Assembly (NCBI RefSeq): GCF_003985125.1 | Contig: NZ_ML133589.1 | Location: 1-64,000, forward strand | DNA length: 64,000 nt | Source of the DNA: Rhizobium phaseoli | GTDB taxonomy: Bacteria > Pseudomonadota > Alphaproteobacteria > Rhizobiales > Rhizobiaceae | Direction of reading: 5' to 3' | Shown here: positions 49,444-58,837 of the stretch, piece by piece | Layout of the letters: each line of letters opens with the position of its first letter | Position numbering within the stretch: the first letter of the stretch is position 1 | Position numbers and translations under genes: made by a program | Notes under the pieces: model-generated | The model's input: only the letters and a program-made list of their open reading frames with translations | What the model was told of the DNA's origin: nothing | The model's database searches: none

Positions 49444-51738
49444 ATGCCCCATTCTCCCGAATCCTCAGGTGAAAGCGTTAGCAGTTCGAGTTCGGGTGGC
49501 AATCAGAACCTGGAGTCGGCAGCGCCGGCCGCCGCCTCGGATTCGCCGGGAACCGGCCAAGGCGTCGAGCCGCAGCCGCCCCATGGCTCCTTCGACCAGA
49601 CCAGGCAGGCGGCCAGAACTCTATTGCGGGCGATACGCCAGGATGTGCAGGCAAGTTCTGCCTTGGCAAAGATCAGGACGGCCGCCTTGTCTTGGGGGGC
49701 GAAATTCAGAAGGATACGGCCTGGAATGGCGTCGGCTCCCCTGACATGGATGACGACGGCTTTGGCCAGAGCCGGACGCCGGATTCGCGATCGGCGCTCA
49801 AGCCCGCGTGAAAGCCGACAAAGCGCATGGCGCATCGCCGGATGGCGCAAATTCGCTTTGGGATCGGCCTTGCTTGTCTGCCTCTTCGTCGCAAGCGTGC
49901 TGGTGTGGGCCCTGAAAGACGTGCCCTGGAGCGAAATCCGGGACGGAACGTTAAAGCCGGTCGTCGTGCTGGAAACGGCCGACGGTGCGCCGTTGGTTAG
50001 ACAAGGACCTTATCAAGGACCATATGCCCGATACGACCAGTTTCCGCCGCATCTGATCGATGCTGTCCTCTCGATCGAGGATCGCCGGTTCATGGATCAT
50101 TTCGGCATCGATCCCAGGGGCATGGGGAGAGCGCTTCTGCGGAACCTGGAGGCCGGCTCGGTGGTGGAAGGCGGCAGCACCATCACCCAGCAGCTCATCA
50201 AGCTGCAATATCTCGACAGCGACCGAACCATAAAACGAAAGATACAGGAGGTCGTCATCGCCTTCTGGCTGGAGTGGAAGCTCGGCAAGGCGGAAATCCT
50301 GACCCGCTATCTCAACAGCGTCTATCTTGGCGCCGGCGCCACCGGCATGCCCGCCGCCGCGCGCATCTATTTCAACAAGGACATCGGAGCGCTCGACCTG
50401 CCGGAGTCGGCGATGCTGGCGGGATTGCTGCGGGCGCCGAGCCAGTGGAATCCGATCGACAATTTCGAAGGCGCGCGACAGCGCACCATGGTCGTTCTCG
50501 ACGCGATGGCGGCCAATGGCAAGATCACCGCGCTGGAGGCGGCGGAGGCCAAGACGAGCTTTGCCAAGCTGCACCCGACGACGCCCACGCCGCGCTCCGG
50601 AAGCTGGTTTGCCGACTGGATTTCGCCGCAGGCGAGCGAAATCGCCGGCGCCTCGCCGGGTTCGACCACCGTGCGCACCACGCTGGTGCCGCAGCTGCAG
50701 CAGAGCGCCGAACGGATCGTGAAAAAAGCTCTGGACGGTGAGGGAAAGACGGTCGGCGCATCGCAAGCCGCCTTGGTTGCGATGACGCCCGACGGCGCGG
50801 TCGTCGCGATGGTTGGCGGGCGCGACTATAAGGCCAGCCAGTTCAACCGCGCGGTCACCGCCATGCGCCAGCCGGGTTCCACCTTCAAGCTGTTCGTCTA
50901 TTACGCAGCCTTGAAGGCCGGGTTCACTCTTTCCGACCAGGTTATGGACGCGCCGATCGACATTGACGGCTGGTCGCCGGAAAATTCCGGCGGCAACTAT
51001 AGCGGCTGGGTGACGCTTGCCGAGGCTTTCGCGCGCTCGCTCAATGCCGCGTCCGTGGCGCTTGCCCAAGAGGTCGGCCTGGACAATGTGATTGCCGCCG
51101 CGCGCGAACTCGGCATCGATGCGCCACTCGCCAACACGCCGTCTTTGGCGCTCGGCACCTCCGAGGTCAATCTGCTCAACCTCACCAGCGCCTATGCCTC
51201 CGTCCAACTCGGCAGGGCACCCGTCAAGCCCTGGGGCATCATCGACTTCCAGGCGGCAGGGCAGCCGAAGACGTTTCGCGTTGGCTCACAATCAAAGCCG
51301 GATGTCGATCTCTCCTCCTACCAGTCCGATCTCCTCGGCCTCCTGCAGCTGGTAGTCGAGCGCGGCACCGGACGCGGCGCCGATCCCGGCACGTTTGCGG
51401 CCGGCAAGACCGGCACGAGCCAGGACAATCGTGATGCCTGGTTCGTCGGCTTCACGGACGCACTCGTTGTCGGCGTCTGGGTTGGCAATGATGATGACGC
51501 GCCGATGAAGGGGGTGACGGGCGGCGGCCTGCCGGCGCATATCTGGCGGGACTTCATGCGCGAGGCGACGAGCGAAGCAACGCTGAACGGCGTGCGATCG
51601 GCCGAAACCGCAGATGAGGGTCAAGGCGCGCCGCAGTCCTGCAACATCACCGCCTGCTCGCGCAGCTACCGCTCTTTCCGCCCATCCGATTGTACCTACC
51701 AGCCATATTCCGGCGGCCGACGGCTCTGCGAAAAGTGA
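49444..51738 (+). CDS. Class A penicillin-binding protein (PBP1-type)
   Basis: A 764-residue bifunctional peptidoglycan synthase. A 135-residue cytoplasmic N-terminal extension rich in Ser, Gly and Arg precedes one transmembrane helix (about 136-157). The glycosyltransferase domain carries catalytic E212 (IEDRRF) and GGSTITQQL; the transpeptidase domain has S479-T-F-K482, SLN around 534 and K-T-G-T near 654. A cysteine-containing tail (SCNITACSRSYRSF) ends the protein. The extension is longer than usual and may mediate partner binding. Start as given has a weak AGCGGTAATCG site. Confidence 0.93.
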   Translation: MPHSPESSGESVSSSSSGGNQNLESAAPAAASDSPGTGQGVEPQPPHGSFDQTRQAARTLLRAIRQDVQASSALAKIRTAALSWGAKFRRIRPGMASAPLTWMTTALARAGRRIRDRRSSPRESRQSAWRIAGWRKFALGSALLVCLFVASVLVWALKDVPWSEIRDGTLKPVVVLETADGAPLVRQGPYQGPYARYDQFPPHLIDAVLSIEDRRFMDHFGIDPRGMGRALLRNLEAGSVVEGGSTITQQLIKLQYLDSDRTIKRKIQEVVIAFWLEWKLGKAEILTRYLNSVYLGAGATGMPAAARIYFNKDIGALDLPESAMLAGLLRAPSQWNPIDNFEGARQRTMVVLDAMAANGKITALEAAEAKTSFAKLHPTTPTPRSGSWFADWISPQASEIAGASPGSTTVRTTLVPQLQQSAERIVKKALDGEGKTVGASQAALVAMTPDGAVVAMVGGRDYKASQFNRAVTAMRQPGSTFKLFVYYAALKAGFTLSDQVMDAPIDIDGWSPENSGGNYSGWVTLAEAFARSLNAASVALAQEVGLDNVIAAARELGIDAPLANTPSLALGTSEVNLLNLTSAYASVQLGRAPVKPWGIIDFQAAGQPKTFRVGSQSKPDVDLSSYQSDLLGLLQLVVERGTGRGADPGTFAAGKTGTSQDNRDAWFVGFTDALVVGVWVGNDDDAPMKGVTGGGLPAHIWRDFMREATSEATLNGVRSAETADEGQGAPQSCNITACSRSYRSFRPSDCTYQPYSGGRRLCEK

Positions 51739-51791
51739 TGTGGTTCGGCGGGAGATGAGACCCGCCATGCTTGCCTGACGATAACAACGCC

Positions 51792-51810
51792 GCCGAACGA
51801 CTTGTTCGGC
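51792..51810 (+). terminator. Hairpin in the gap after the PBP gene
   Basis: GCCGAAC (51792-51798) pairs with GTTCGGC (51804-51810). No U-tract. The surrounding gap 51739-52051 holds no gene I recognise; the promoter of the NmrA gene must lie within it. Confidence 0.5.
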
Positions 51811-52051
51811 CGCTCACCCTCCGCGCGCGTTTGGACGGTCAGGTCCGCGACCGACTGCCGACTTGTATCGGCGCGTGGCCCGCACCCACTTATCCATAAA
51901 ATGGCATTATCTTATGCATTTCTGCCGTCTACAGCCATAAATCCTGTTTCGATAGAGTGCCCACCGTCGAGGCAGGCGATCGGCATGAACCCCTCGCCCG
52001 GGCCTTGCGAACACGCCCGCCGTCCTGGTCGGCGCGAGCGACAGGGAAAGG

Positions 52052-53014
52052 ATGAAAACCATGTCTACAGACAACAAGCCGTTGATCGCGGTAACAGGTG
52101 CAACGAGCAAACAGGGGCGCAGCGTCGTTACGACACTTCTTGAAAGCCAGCGCTTCCGCGTCCGTGCTTTCACGCGCAGAAAGGAGTCGCCGGAAGCCTT
52201 GCGTCTCGAGACACTCGGCGCCGAGATCGTCACGATCCCGCTCGAACTTGGCCGCCAGAACGACCTCGTTGCTGCCTTCAAGGGCGCGGATGGCGCGTTT
52301 CTGATGACGCCGCCGATCGCCCCGCCGGAGACAATCGAGGCGCCTCTCGGGCGGCAATTGGCGGATGCAGCCGTCGAGGCCGGCGTTCAGCACATTGTTT
52401 TCAGCACGCTCGAGAATGTCGACAAGATCACCGGCGGGACGAAATATGCGCCGCACTTCACCGACAAGGCGCGGGTTGCAGATCACATTCGCGGCCTGCC
52501 GGTCTCGCATTCCTTCATCATGCTGGCATTCTTCTACACCAACCTTCTCGAATATTATGCGCCGCGCATGGAAGGCGACACCCTGCTCCTGCCGATTTAT
52601 CTTCCTGAAGATTTCGCCGCACCTTTCGTCGATCCGCTGACGGCGACCGGACCTGTCGTCCTCGAGATCTTCTCAAACCCCGAGCGCTATAACGGCAAAA
52701 CACTGCCGGTCGTCGGCGATATCATTTCGCCGCGGCAGATGGTCGAAACCTTTCAACGCGTGACCGGCATCAAGGCCGTGTATCGCAATGCTTTCACCAG
52801 GGACGGGCTGCTCGCCTATTTTCCGGAGTTTGCCGCCAACGAATTTTTCGTTCGAGAGCTTCTCGGAATGGTCGAATATGCTGTCGAGTACGGTTATTTC
52901 GGCAAGGAGCACGATCTCGAATGGAGCCGTCGCCTGGCGCCGGAGACGCTCAACTGGGAGCAATTTCTGCGGACGTCGGGCTGGCGCGGCGACAAGCGGT
53001 CTTTCGGAGGCTGA
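52052..53014 (+). CDS. NmrA-like NAD(P)-binding protein
   Basis: A 320-residue atypical short-chain dehydrogenase. The N-terminal nucleotide motif is AVTGATSKQGRSVV and the next strand FRVRAFTRRKES suggests NADP preference. No catalytic Tyr-x-x-x-Lys is evident, as in NmrA-type sensors. A second in-frame ATG (52061) has a better-spaced AAGGA. It is convergent with the following LysR gene. Confidence 0.88.
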   Translation: MKTMSTDNKPLIAVTGATSKQGRSVVTTLLESQRFRVRAFTRRKESPEALRLETLGAEIVTIPLELGRQNDLVAAFKGADGAFLMTPPIAPPETIEAPLGRQLADAAVEAGVQHIVFSTLENVDKITGGTKYAPHFTDKARVADHIRGLPVSHSFIMLAFFYTNLLEYYAPRMEGDTLLLPIYLPEDFAAPFVDPLTATGPVVLEIFSNPERYNGKTLPVVGDIISPRQMVETFQRVTGIKAVYRNAFTRDGLLAYFPEFAANEFFVRELLGMVEYAVEYGYFGKEHDLEWSRRLAPETLNWEQFLRTSGWRGDKRSFGG

Positions 53015-53032
53015 AGCTCGTCTCGCACAAAA

Positions 53033-53953
53033 CTACGATGGCCGGATTCCCGGCAGTTTGGCGATCTCGGCGGCAAGAAAGTCGACGAGCAGGCGAACGC
53101 GGGCAATGGCTGCACGCTCCGGCACGATCAGCAAGCTCACCGGAACCGGCGACGGCCGATAGTCCCCGAGCACCACCTCGAGCCGGCCATCGTCCAGCAG
53201 ATCGTGAACCAGCCAGAGATGGGTCGGGCCGATGCCGCGTCCGGCGGCAAGGGCTTCGCGCGCCGCAAGTCCGTGGTCGACGCGCAGCCGGCCGCTGACC
53301 GGAACGACCAGGCTGGTGCCATCGGAAGCGGAAAGAAGGAGTTGATTGCTGCCTGCCACATTGGACATCACGATGGTTTCGTAGCGTGACAGATCGGCCG
53401 GACGCTCCGGCCGTCCACGGGCGGACAGATAGGCCGGAGCGCTGACCAGCAGCCGCTGGCTCTTTCCGACCGCATGCAGTTTCATTGAGCTGTCGGCGAG
53501 CGGTCCAAGGCGCAGCGCCACGTCGACGCCCTCGCGCACCAGGTCGATACGCTCGTCCGTGAGATTGAGGTCGACGCGGATATCGGGATGCCGGTCCTGG
53601 AAGTCGAAGATCATGCGCGTGACATGCATGACGCCGAGCGCTGCCGTACAGGAAAGGCGCACCGCGCCAGCCGGCGCCTGACGTGCAGCTCTGGCTTCTT
53701 CTGCAGCCTGTTCGACCAGGCGCAATATCTGAAGGCAGTTGGTATAATAGCGACTGCCTTCTTCCGTCAGGGTGACGCGACGCGTGGTGCGGCTGAGGAG
53801 GGCCACGCCGACGGCCTCCTCAAGCTCGTTGAGGTGCCGCGTCACGGTCGATTGGCCGATGCCCAGCTCCTTTGCGACCATCGACAGGTTGCCGCGCTCG
53901 GCGACGCGGACAAAGGTGCGCATCCTGTCGAAACCCAGTCCGCCCTTATCCAT
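53033..53953 (-). CDS. LysR-family regulator
   Basis: A 306-residue LysR regulator: MRTFVRVAERGNLSMVAKEL then IGQSTVTRHLNELEEAVGV for DNA binding, and an effector domain of the CrgA/DmlR-like group. The ATG is at 53953. It is convergent with the NmrA gene; in many genomes such LysR genes sit next to and control oxidoreductase genes. Confidence 0.9.
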   Translation of the reverse strand: MDKGGLGFDRMRTFVRVAERGNLSMVAKELGIGQSTVTRHLNELEEAVGVALLSRTTRRVTLTEEGSRYYTNCLQILRLVEQAAEEARAARQAPAGAVRLSCTAALGVMHVTRMIFDFQDRHPDIRVDLNLTDERIDLVREGVDVALRLGPLADSSMKLHAVGKSQRLLVSAPAYLSARGRPERPADLSRYETIVMSNVAGSNQLLLSASDGTSLVVPVSGRLRVDHGLAAREALAAGRGIGPTHLWLVHDLLDDGRLEVVLGDYRPSPVPVSLLIVPERAAIARVRLLVDFLAAEIAKLPGIRPS

Positions 53954-54055
53954 TTTTCAGCACAGCCATCGTTATTTCGTCCGTCGACGGAATAATCCCG
54001 ACCGTGCCTGGCAGCAAGGCTCGGCGCCATATCCGTTGTCACGGTGTCGCAACAA

Positions 54056-55093
54056 TTACCGTGTCGAACCGCGTGCAATGATCGAAAAACCGCAGTCGAC
54101 CCGGTCTTCATCAGGCGGTTCGTCGCGGATGGCGCGCAGCAGCATGTCGGCGACGCGGTAGCCGATGTCCTGACGCGGGATATACACCGTCGTCAGCGAC
54201 GGCTCGACGAAGGCGGAGAATTCCAGATCATTGAAACCGCAGATGCCGAGCTCCTCCGGGACGCGGATGCCGCGCGCCTTGCATTCGATGAGGACGCCGA
54301 GCGCCAGTTCGTCGCTCTGGGCGAAGACCGCATCGACATCGGGCACGCGCTCGAGCAGGCGGGCAAACAGCTCCCTGCCGAGGCCGGTGCGGCTTGGCGC
54401 ATCGCCGCCGATAATGAGATCGGGATCGAAGCGCGCGGCTTGCCGCATCACCGCCTCATAGCCTTCGATCCGCCGGCGCGAGCGGACATCGGCGCCGCGG
54501 CCGAAGAAGGCGATCCTGCTATAGCCTCTCGACAACAGGAAGCGGGTGGGTTCGGCCCCTGCCGTATAATGATCGAGCCCGACGACCAGCTTCTGCGGCT
54601 CCTGGCTGAGATCGGTGACATGGGCGATGGGACAGGCAGCTTTGTCGATCAGCGGCAGAAGATCGCGGTAGGATTCGGCGCCGGCAATGATGACGCCGGC
54701 CGGCTTCTGCGTCAGGAATGATTTCAGCAGGCCGGCCTCGCCCTCGGCATGGTGCAGCGTGTTGGAATATTGCACGGTGAGATCGGTGTCGCGGAAACGA
54801 TCCTCAATACCGACCATCAGGTCGGTAAAGCCGTATTGGTGCAGGGCCGGCGTGATGACGGCGACGATGCCGTTGTGGCGGCCGGCCAGCGCCCGGGCGG
54901 CAAGATTGGGAATATAGCCCATCTCCTCGACCGCACGCAGGATCTCCTCGCGCAGATCCTCGGAGACGATTTCGGGATTGCGCAGCGCGCGAGAAATGGT
55001 GATCGGGCTGACGCCCACCTTCTTGGCCACATCGCTCAGCTTCACAGGCGCGTCGCGCCTGGGCTTCCTCCCCCACTCCGCCGACTTGCTCAT
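54056..55093 (-). CDS. LacI-family transcription regulator
   Basis: A 345-residue LacI/GalR protein. The DNA-binding headpiece VKLSDVAKKVGVSPITISRA and hinge YIPNLAARALAG are followed by a periplasmic-binding-like domain (65-340). It resembles GntR-like members that respond to sugar acids. The ATG at 55093 (MSKSAEWGRKPRR) follows GGGGGACG. It is divergent from the DegP gene. The target operon is not in the window. Confidence 0.9.
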   Translation of the reverse strand: MSKSAEWGRKPRRDAPVKLSDVAKKVGVSPITISRALRNPEIVSEDLREEILRAVEEMGYIPNLAARALAGRHNGIVAVITPALHQYGFTDLMVGIEDRFRDTDLTVQYSNTLHHAEGEAGLLKSFLTQKPAGVIIAGAESYRDLLPLIDKAACPIAHVTDLSQEPQKLVVGLDHYTAGAEPTRFLLSRGYSRIAFFGRGADVRSRRRIEGYEAVMRQAARFDPDLIIGGDAPSRTGLGRELFARLLERVPDVDAVFAQSDELALGVLIECKARGIRVPEELGICGFNDLEFSAFVEPSLTTVYIPRQDIGYRVADMLLRAIRDEPPDEDRVDCGFSIIARGSTR

Positions 55094-55584
55094 CGTCCCC
55101 CGTCTGCCATCACGGGACTCGACCACCGCCGATTCTCCCTCATTACTTTCTGAAGAAGAAATAATTTAGAGTCTACTAACATCTGATCGTCGCGACATGT
55201 TCCGGCAGGCTCAGCATCATTTGCCGGCGAATTACGGGCGCCGAATCGGCGGCCATAAGACCACTATCCATGACGCCGGACGGAAGCGGCCGGCCTATGC
55301 CGCTGGCCGCAGCCCTCTCGAAAAGCAGGGTTAAACCCAAGAGAAACCTTACAAATCGGCAATACAAACATGATCGATATTTAATTTGTAAATCGGTCCG
55401 GCGGGATCATATGAATCGGCAAGCGCGAATTCTTCCATTCGCCAGGCCGCCGCCCCCGACGACTGCGCGTGTCCCCGAGAATTGGCGCCATCCGCCATTC
55501 GACGCCAGGTCCCATGACATGGAACCACGACGCCATCAAAAGCCAATCTTCTTCCAAGGGGCGACCGCCCAAGGGATTATCGCC
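55094..55584. other. Gene-free divergent region between lacI and degP-like genes
   Basis: About 490 bases. An open frame leads in from 55270 to the protease gene, but its codons look like non-coding sequence and lack homology. AT-rich stretches at 55140-55190 and 55370-55400 are likely promoter areas. No LacI-type palindrome is obvious. Confidence 0.5.
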
Positions 55585-57090
55585 ATGTCACACATCCTCC
55601 TCAAACACCGCACCGCAGCGCTTGTCGGAGCCGCCATCATCGCCGGCGCGGCCTGCCTGCCCTTTGCGACCAACAGCTCCACCGCGCTGGCTGCCCCCTC
55701 CGATACCGGCGGCATCCTTGCCGCAAGCGGCTCGTTCGCCGCGATCGTCGATGCCGACAAGCCGGCCGTCGTCACCATCACCACGACGGTCAAAGCGACC
55801 GACGTCAGCGCCGGCCAGCAGGACTCGCCGATGGATGAGCAGTTCCGCCAGTTCTTCGAGGATCAGGGCATTCCGCTGCCGCGCCAGGCGCCGCAGCAAA
55901 AACCCTCGCAGCATGCGATGGCGCTCGGCTCCGGCTTCATCATCAGCCCCGACGGCGTCATCGTCACCAACAATCATGTCATCGACAATGCGCTCGACAT
56001 CAAGGTGACGCTCGACGACGGCACCGAACTGCCGGCCAAGCTGATCGGCACCGACCCGAAATCCGATGTCGCCGTCCTGAAGATCGCCGCCGGCAAGCCG
56101 CTGCAGACCATCGCCTGGGGCGATTCCGACCGGCTGAAGCTCGGCGACCAGATCCTGGCGATCGGCAATCCCTTCGGCATCGGCACGACGGTGACGGCGG
56201 GCATCGTCTCGGCGCGCGGCCGCGACCTGCATAGCGGGCCCTATGACGATTTCATCCAGATCGATGCGCCGATCAACCACGGCAATTCGGGCGGCCCGCT
56301 GGTCGACCGCGAAGGCAAGGTGGTCGGCATCAACACCGCCATCTATTCGCCGAACGGCGGCAGCGTCGGCGTCGGCTTCGCCATTCCCTCCGATGAGGCG
56401 AAGGAGATCGTCGCCAAGCTCGAGAAGAACGGCTCGATCGACCACGGCTATCTCGGCGTGCAGATCCAGCCGGTTACCAAGGACGTCGCCGATGCCGTCG
56501 GTCTCGACAAAACAGGCGGGGCGCTGGTGGCCGCCGTCTCCGCCGATACCCCGGCCGCAGCGGCCGGCCTGAAACCCGGCGATATCGTCACCTCGGTCGG
56601 CGGCGAGGCCGTCAAGACGCCGAAAGACCTGTCGCGGCTCGTCGCCGATCTTTCGCCGGGCACGCGGGAATCGCTTGGCCTCTGGCGCGACGGCAAGACG
56701 ATCGAGCTCAACGTCACCGTCGGCGCCAATGCCGGCGGCCAGAAACAGGCCGCGGCCGAAAACCCGGATAGGCAGGGCCAGGCCTCCGGCGAGCCGAGCC
56801 TCGGCATCAGCCTTGCCGATCTGACGCCGGATGTGCGCCAGCAGCTCGACCTGCCGCGCTCCGTCAGCGGCGCCGTGGTCGCCAGCGTCAAGCCGGATAA
56901 GTCGGCGGCGGCCGCCGGCATCCAGTCGGGCGACGTCATCGTCTCGGTCAACGACCGGCCGGTGCACAATGCCCGCGACGTCAAGGCCGCGATCGCCGAA
57001 GCCGGCAAGGCCGGCCGCAAATCGGTGCTGCTGCTCATCGAACGCGATGGTCAAAAGACCTTTGTCGCCGTGCCCTTTGCCGCAGCCTGA
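55585..57090 (+). CDS. degP: DegP/HtrA-type periplasmic serine protease
   Basis: A 501-residue Do-family protease. A signal peptide (1-37, ending ALA) leads to the trypsin-like domain with catalytic H131 (TNNHVID), D161 (KSDVAVL) and S235 (HGNSGGPLV), then PDZ1 (about 275-365) and PDZ2 (395-490). It degrades or refolds misfolded envelope proteins. The start at 55585 follows AAGGGATTATCGCC. A longer reading to 55519 would add a non-homologous extension. Confidence 0.94.
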   Translation: MSHILLKHRTAALVGAAIIAGAACLPFATNSSTALAAPSDTGGILAASGSFAAIVDADKPAVVTITTTVKATDVSAGQQDSPMDEQFRQFFEDQGIPLPRQAPQQKPSQHAMALGSGFIISPDGVIVTNNHVIDNALDIKVTLDDGTELPAKLIGTDPKSDVAVLKIAAGKPLQTIAWGDSDRLKLGDQILAIGNPFGIGTTVTAGIVSARGRDLHSGPYDDFIQIDAPINHGNSGGPLVDREGKVVGINTAIYSPNGGSVGVGFAIPSDEAKEIVAKLEKNGSIDHGYLGVQIQPVTKDVADAVGLDKTGGALVAAVSADTPAAAAGLKPGDIVTSVGGEAVKTPKDLSRLVADLSPGTRESLGLWRDGKTIELNVTVGANAGGQKQAAAENPDRQGQASGEPSLGISLADLTPDVRQQLDLPRSVSGAVVASVKPDKSAAAAGIQSGDVIVSVNDRPVHNARDVKAAIAEAGKAGRKSVLLLIERDGQKTFVAVPFAAA

Positions 57091-57128
57091 GGCGGCCGCG
57101 CGTTGCGACATCCGAAACGGAGATCGGA

Positions 57129-57146
57129 AGCCCGTGCAAGCGGGCT
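57129..57146 (+). terminator. Hairpin after degP; rest of the 57091-57539 gap
   Basis: AGCCCG (57129-57134) pairs with CGGGCT (57141-57146), extendable by GGA/TCC, followed by TTCCTTGTCTCTG, a plausible weak terminator. The rest of the 449-base gap holds no gene I can support; it leads to a small gene with a good ribosome site. Confidence 0.6.
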
Positions 57147-57539
57147 TTCCTTGTCTCTGTCCGGCCCCGGCACAAGGCTGCCCGTCTCCGAGCGATGGCC
57201 GCCGTTGCTATGGTAAATTCGGAGATTTTGCGCGAAAATCCGGCCGGGCCGCCCATTTTCCGTGCCGGAAAGCGACAAGGAAACAAAGGGTTGCGTCATT
57301 AGCGGACAGGCACGCGAATGGACGGCAAGCAGCCGCCTGGCGAATTAACCCTACCGGCTTACCTTAATATCAGCATCAGCTTGAAAGCGTGCCGCCCTGT
57401 GCCATCGTATTTTCACGATTGCTAAATGTCCGGAACTGCTTACCGGACCCCTAGCCCGCCTTTCCCGGGAGAGCCCGCCTTTCCCAGGAGAGACCGGCTT
57501 CATACAGAAGGGCGTAACATATCAAACGGAGGGTATGCC

Positions 57540-57740
57540 ATGAGCAATGTCGTGGAATTTCGTGCCGAATGCCCGCATGTCGAAACGCTGTCCGACTGCC
57601 GCGAGGCGCTTGAACCGCATGTGATGAAGATCGTCGCCGAGGCCGCCGCCTGGGGCTTTGCGCCGGCGGAAGCGGCCATGGTGGTCGCCGATATTGCCGA
57701 TGATTACATTCTGATGCTGTCGCGCGAGTTGCGCTCTTAA
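57540..57740 (+). CDS. Small conserved-type protein, unknown function
   Basis: A 66-residue protein, MSNVVEFRAECPHVETLSD..., helical and acidic, with no signal or transmembrane segment. ACGGAGGGTATGCC precedes the ATG at 57540. Similar short proteins occur in rhizobia; I recognise no domain. The longer reading to 57426 has poor codon use. Confidence 0.65.
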   Translation: MSNVVEFRAECPHVETLSDCREALEPHVMKIVAEAAAWGFAPAEAAMVVADIADDYILMLSRELRS

Positions 57741-58018
57741 AGGGGCGGCGTTGGGGGAAATATCAGTGGGCCGCGCAGCGCCTGCAGGGGTAGCAGGGGT
57801 ACACAGGAGACGAAAACCTGCCACGCGGCCCTGCAATCGAAACACCGGTTCGTTCCGGAAGTTCCCGGCCGAGATACTTAAATGGCGGAGTATTTCCTAA
57901 CTTATTTCTCGCTTCGGAAATATTCCGTTACCCATAGTCGCGCAGCCCGAGTATAATTTGGCCACGCAATTTGTCGCTGCCGGGGTTTCCTTCCGTCCTG
58001 GGAAGTACAGACAGCACG

Positions 58019-58204
58019 TTACCGCCATTTCGGCTGACGCGGCGGCGCATTGGCCTGGATCTCGTGCAATGGCGCGTGTGACCCAAGCAGCTTCTTCAGC
58101 TTCTTCTCCTCCGCCGGTCCAATGCCAAATTTGCGGCAATGCTCCGCAACGTCATGCTCCCGCGGACCAGGAATGCGAACTTGGCGATTGTTCATGCTCT
58201 TCAT
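58019..58204 (-). CDS. 61-residue basic protein, unknown function
   Basis: Supported by AGGAGGAAATAGAC just before the ATG at 58204. The product is basic with a helical EEKKLKKLLGSHAP segment and ends in a proline/arginine tail. No family recognised. It lies just beyond the phage-derived block and may or may not belong to it. Confidence 0.6.
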   Translation of the reverse strand: MKSMNNRQVRIPGPREHDVAEHCRKFGIGPAEEKKLKKLLGSHAPLHEIQANAPPRQPKWR

Positions 58205-58396
58205 GTCTATTTCCTCCTGAAGAGGATAACAAACAGGCGGCAGTTTGGTTCGTTAGCAAATGCTAAAATTTCGAAATATGTTGGTTGAGCTTCGGCTGCA
58301 GCAATATATCACATCGGATGCGTGGAGCTTTGCTGCGTTTACTTGCGAATGTCCCGTCACCTGCTGGATTGCGAGCACCGGGATTGATGATCTTGC

Positions 58397-58825
58397 TCAA
58401 CTGATCTTCAACCAATGCCTGAGCGCCGCAACGGCGCCGTCGCTGGCATAGGCGACAATCCCGCCGGTCGTCAGGCCGGCAAAGGCGATCAGCCCTGAAA
58501 TGCCGTAGCCGATCAATTTCATCCGTTTCCACTCCTCGAGCGCCGGGCCGACCGTCTCCTGGTTCTTCTCGACGGTTTCCTTGAGCGTCCCGATCTCGGC
58601 GCGAATCTGCGCATCGGCGCCGCCGCTGATCGCCACCCTCGTGTCGAGATGGGCGATCTGCCTTGCCTGCTCGTCGAGGCGCTTGTGGATCACAGCCCTG
58701 GAATCATGGGCGTTGGCTTTTTCGTCGCCCATCTCCTGGCGCAGCAGCGCCATATTTTCCTCGATGCCAGTCAGCCGGCCCTCCACGCGCCCGAGCGCGC
58801 GCAGGATATCGTCGTTCGATGTCAT
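58397..58825 (-). CDS. DUF1515-like phage protein
   Basis: A 142-residue protein with a long coiled coil (NDDILRALGRVEGRLTGIEE through KETVEKNQETV) followed by a transmembrane segment (GISGLIAFAGLTTGGIVAYA). It resembles DUF1515 proteins of rhizobial prophages. It is the last gene of the minus-strand block, 12 bases after the SGNH hydrolase gene, and could be a membrane-tethered tail or lysis accessory. Confidence 0.78.
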   Translation of the reverse strand: MTSNDDILRALGRVEGRLTGIEENMALLRQEMGDEKANAHDSRAVIHKRLDEQARQIAHLDTRVAISGGADAQIRAEIGTLKETVEKNQETVGPALEEWKRMKLIGYGISGLIAFAGLTTGGIVAYASDGAVAALRHWLKIS

Positions 58826-58837
58826 ATCGGCACCCTG

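Noticed and set aside
49951..51207. 418-residue open frame opposite the PBP gene
   Set aside because: Antisense shadow; the PBP motifs on the plus strand are complete.
55588..57111. 507-residue open frame opposite degP
   Set aside because: Antisense shadow of an unmistakable protease; no domain and no start signal.
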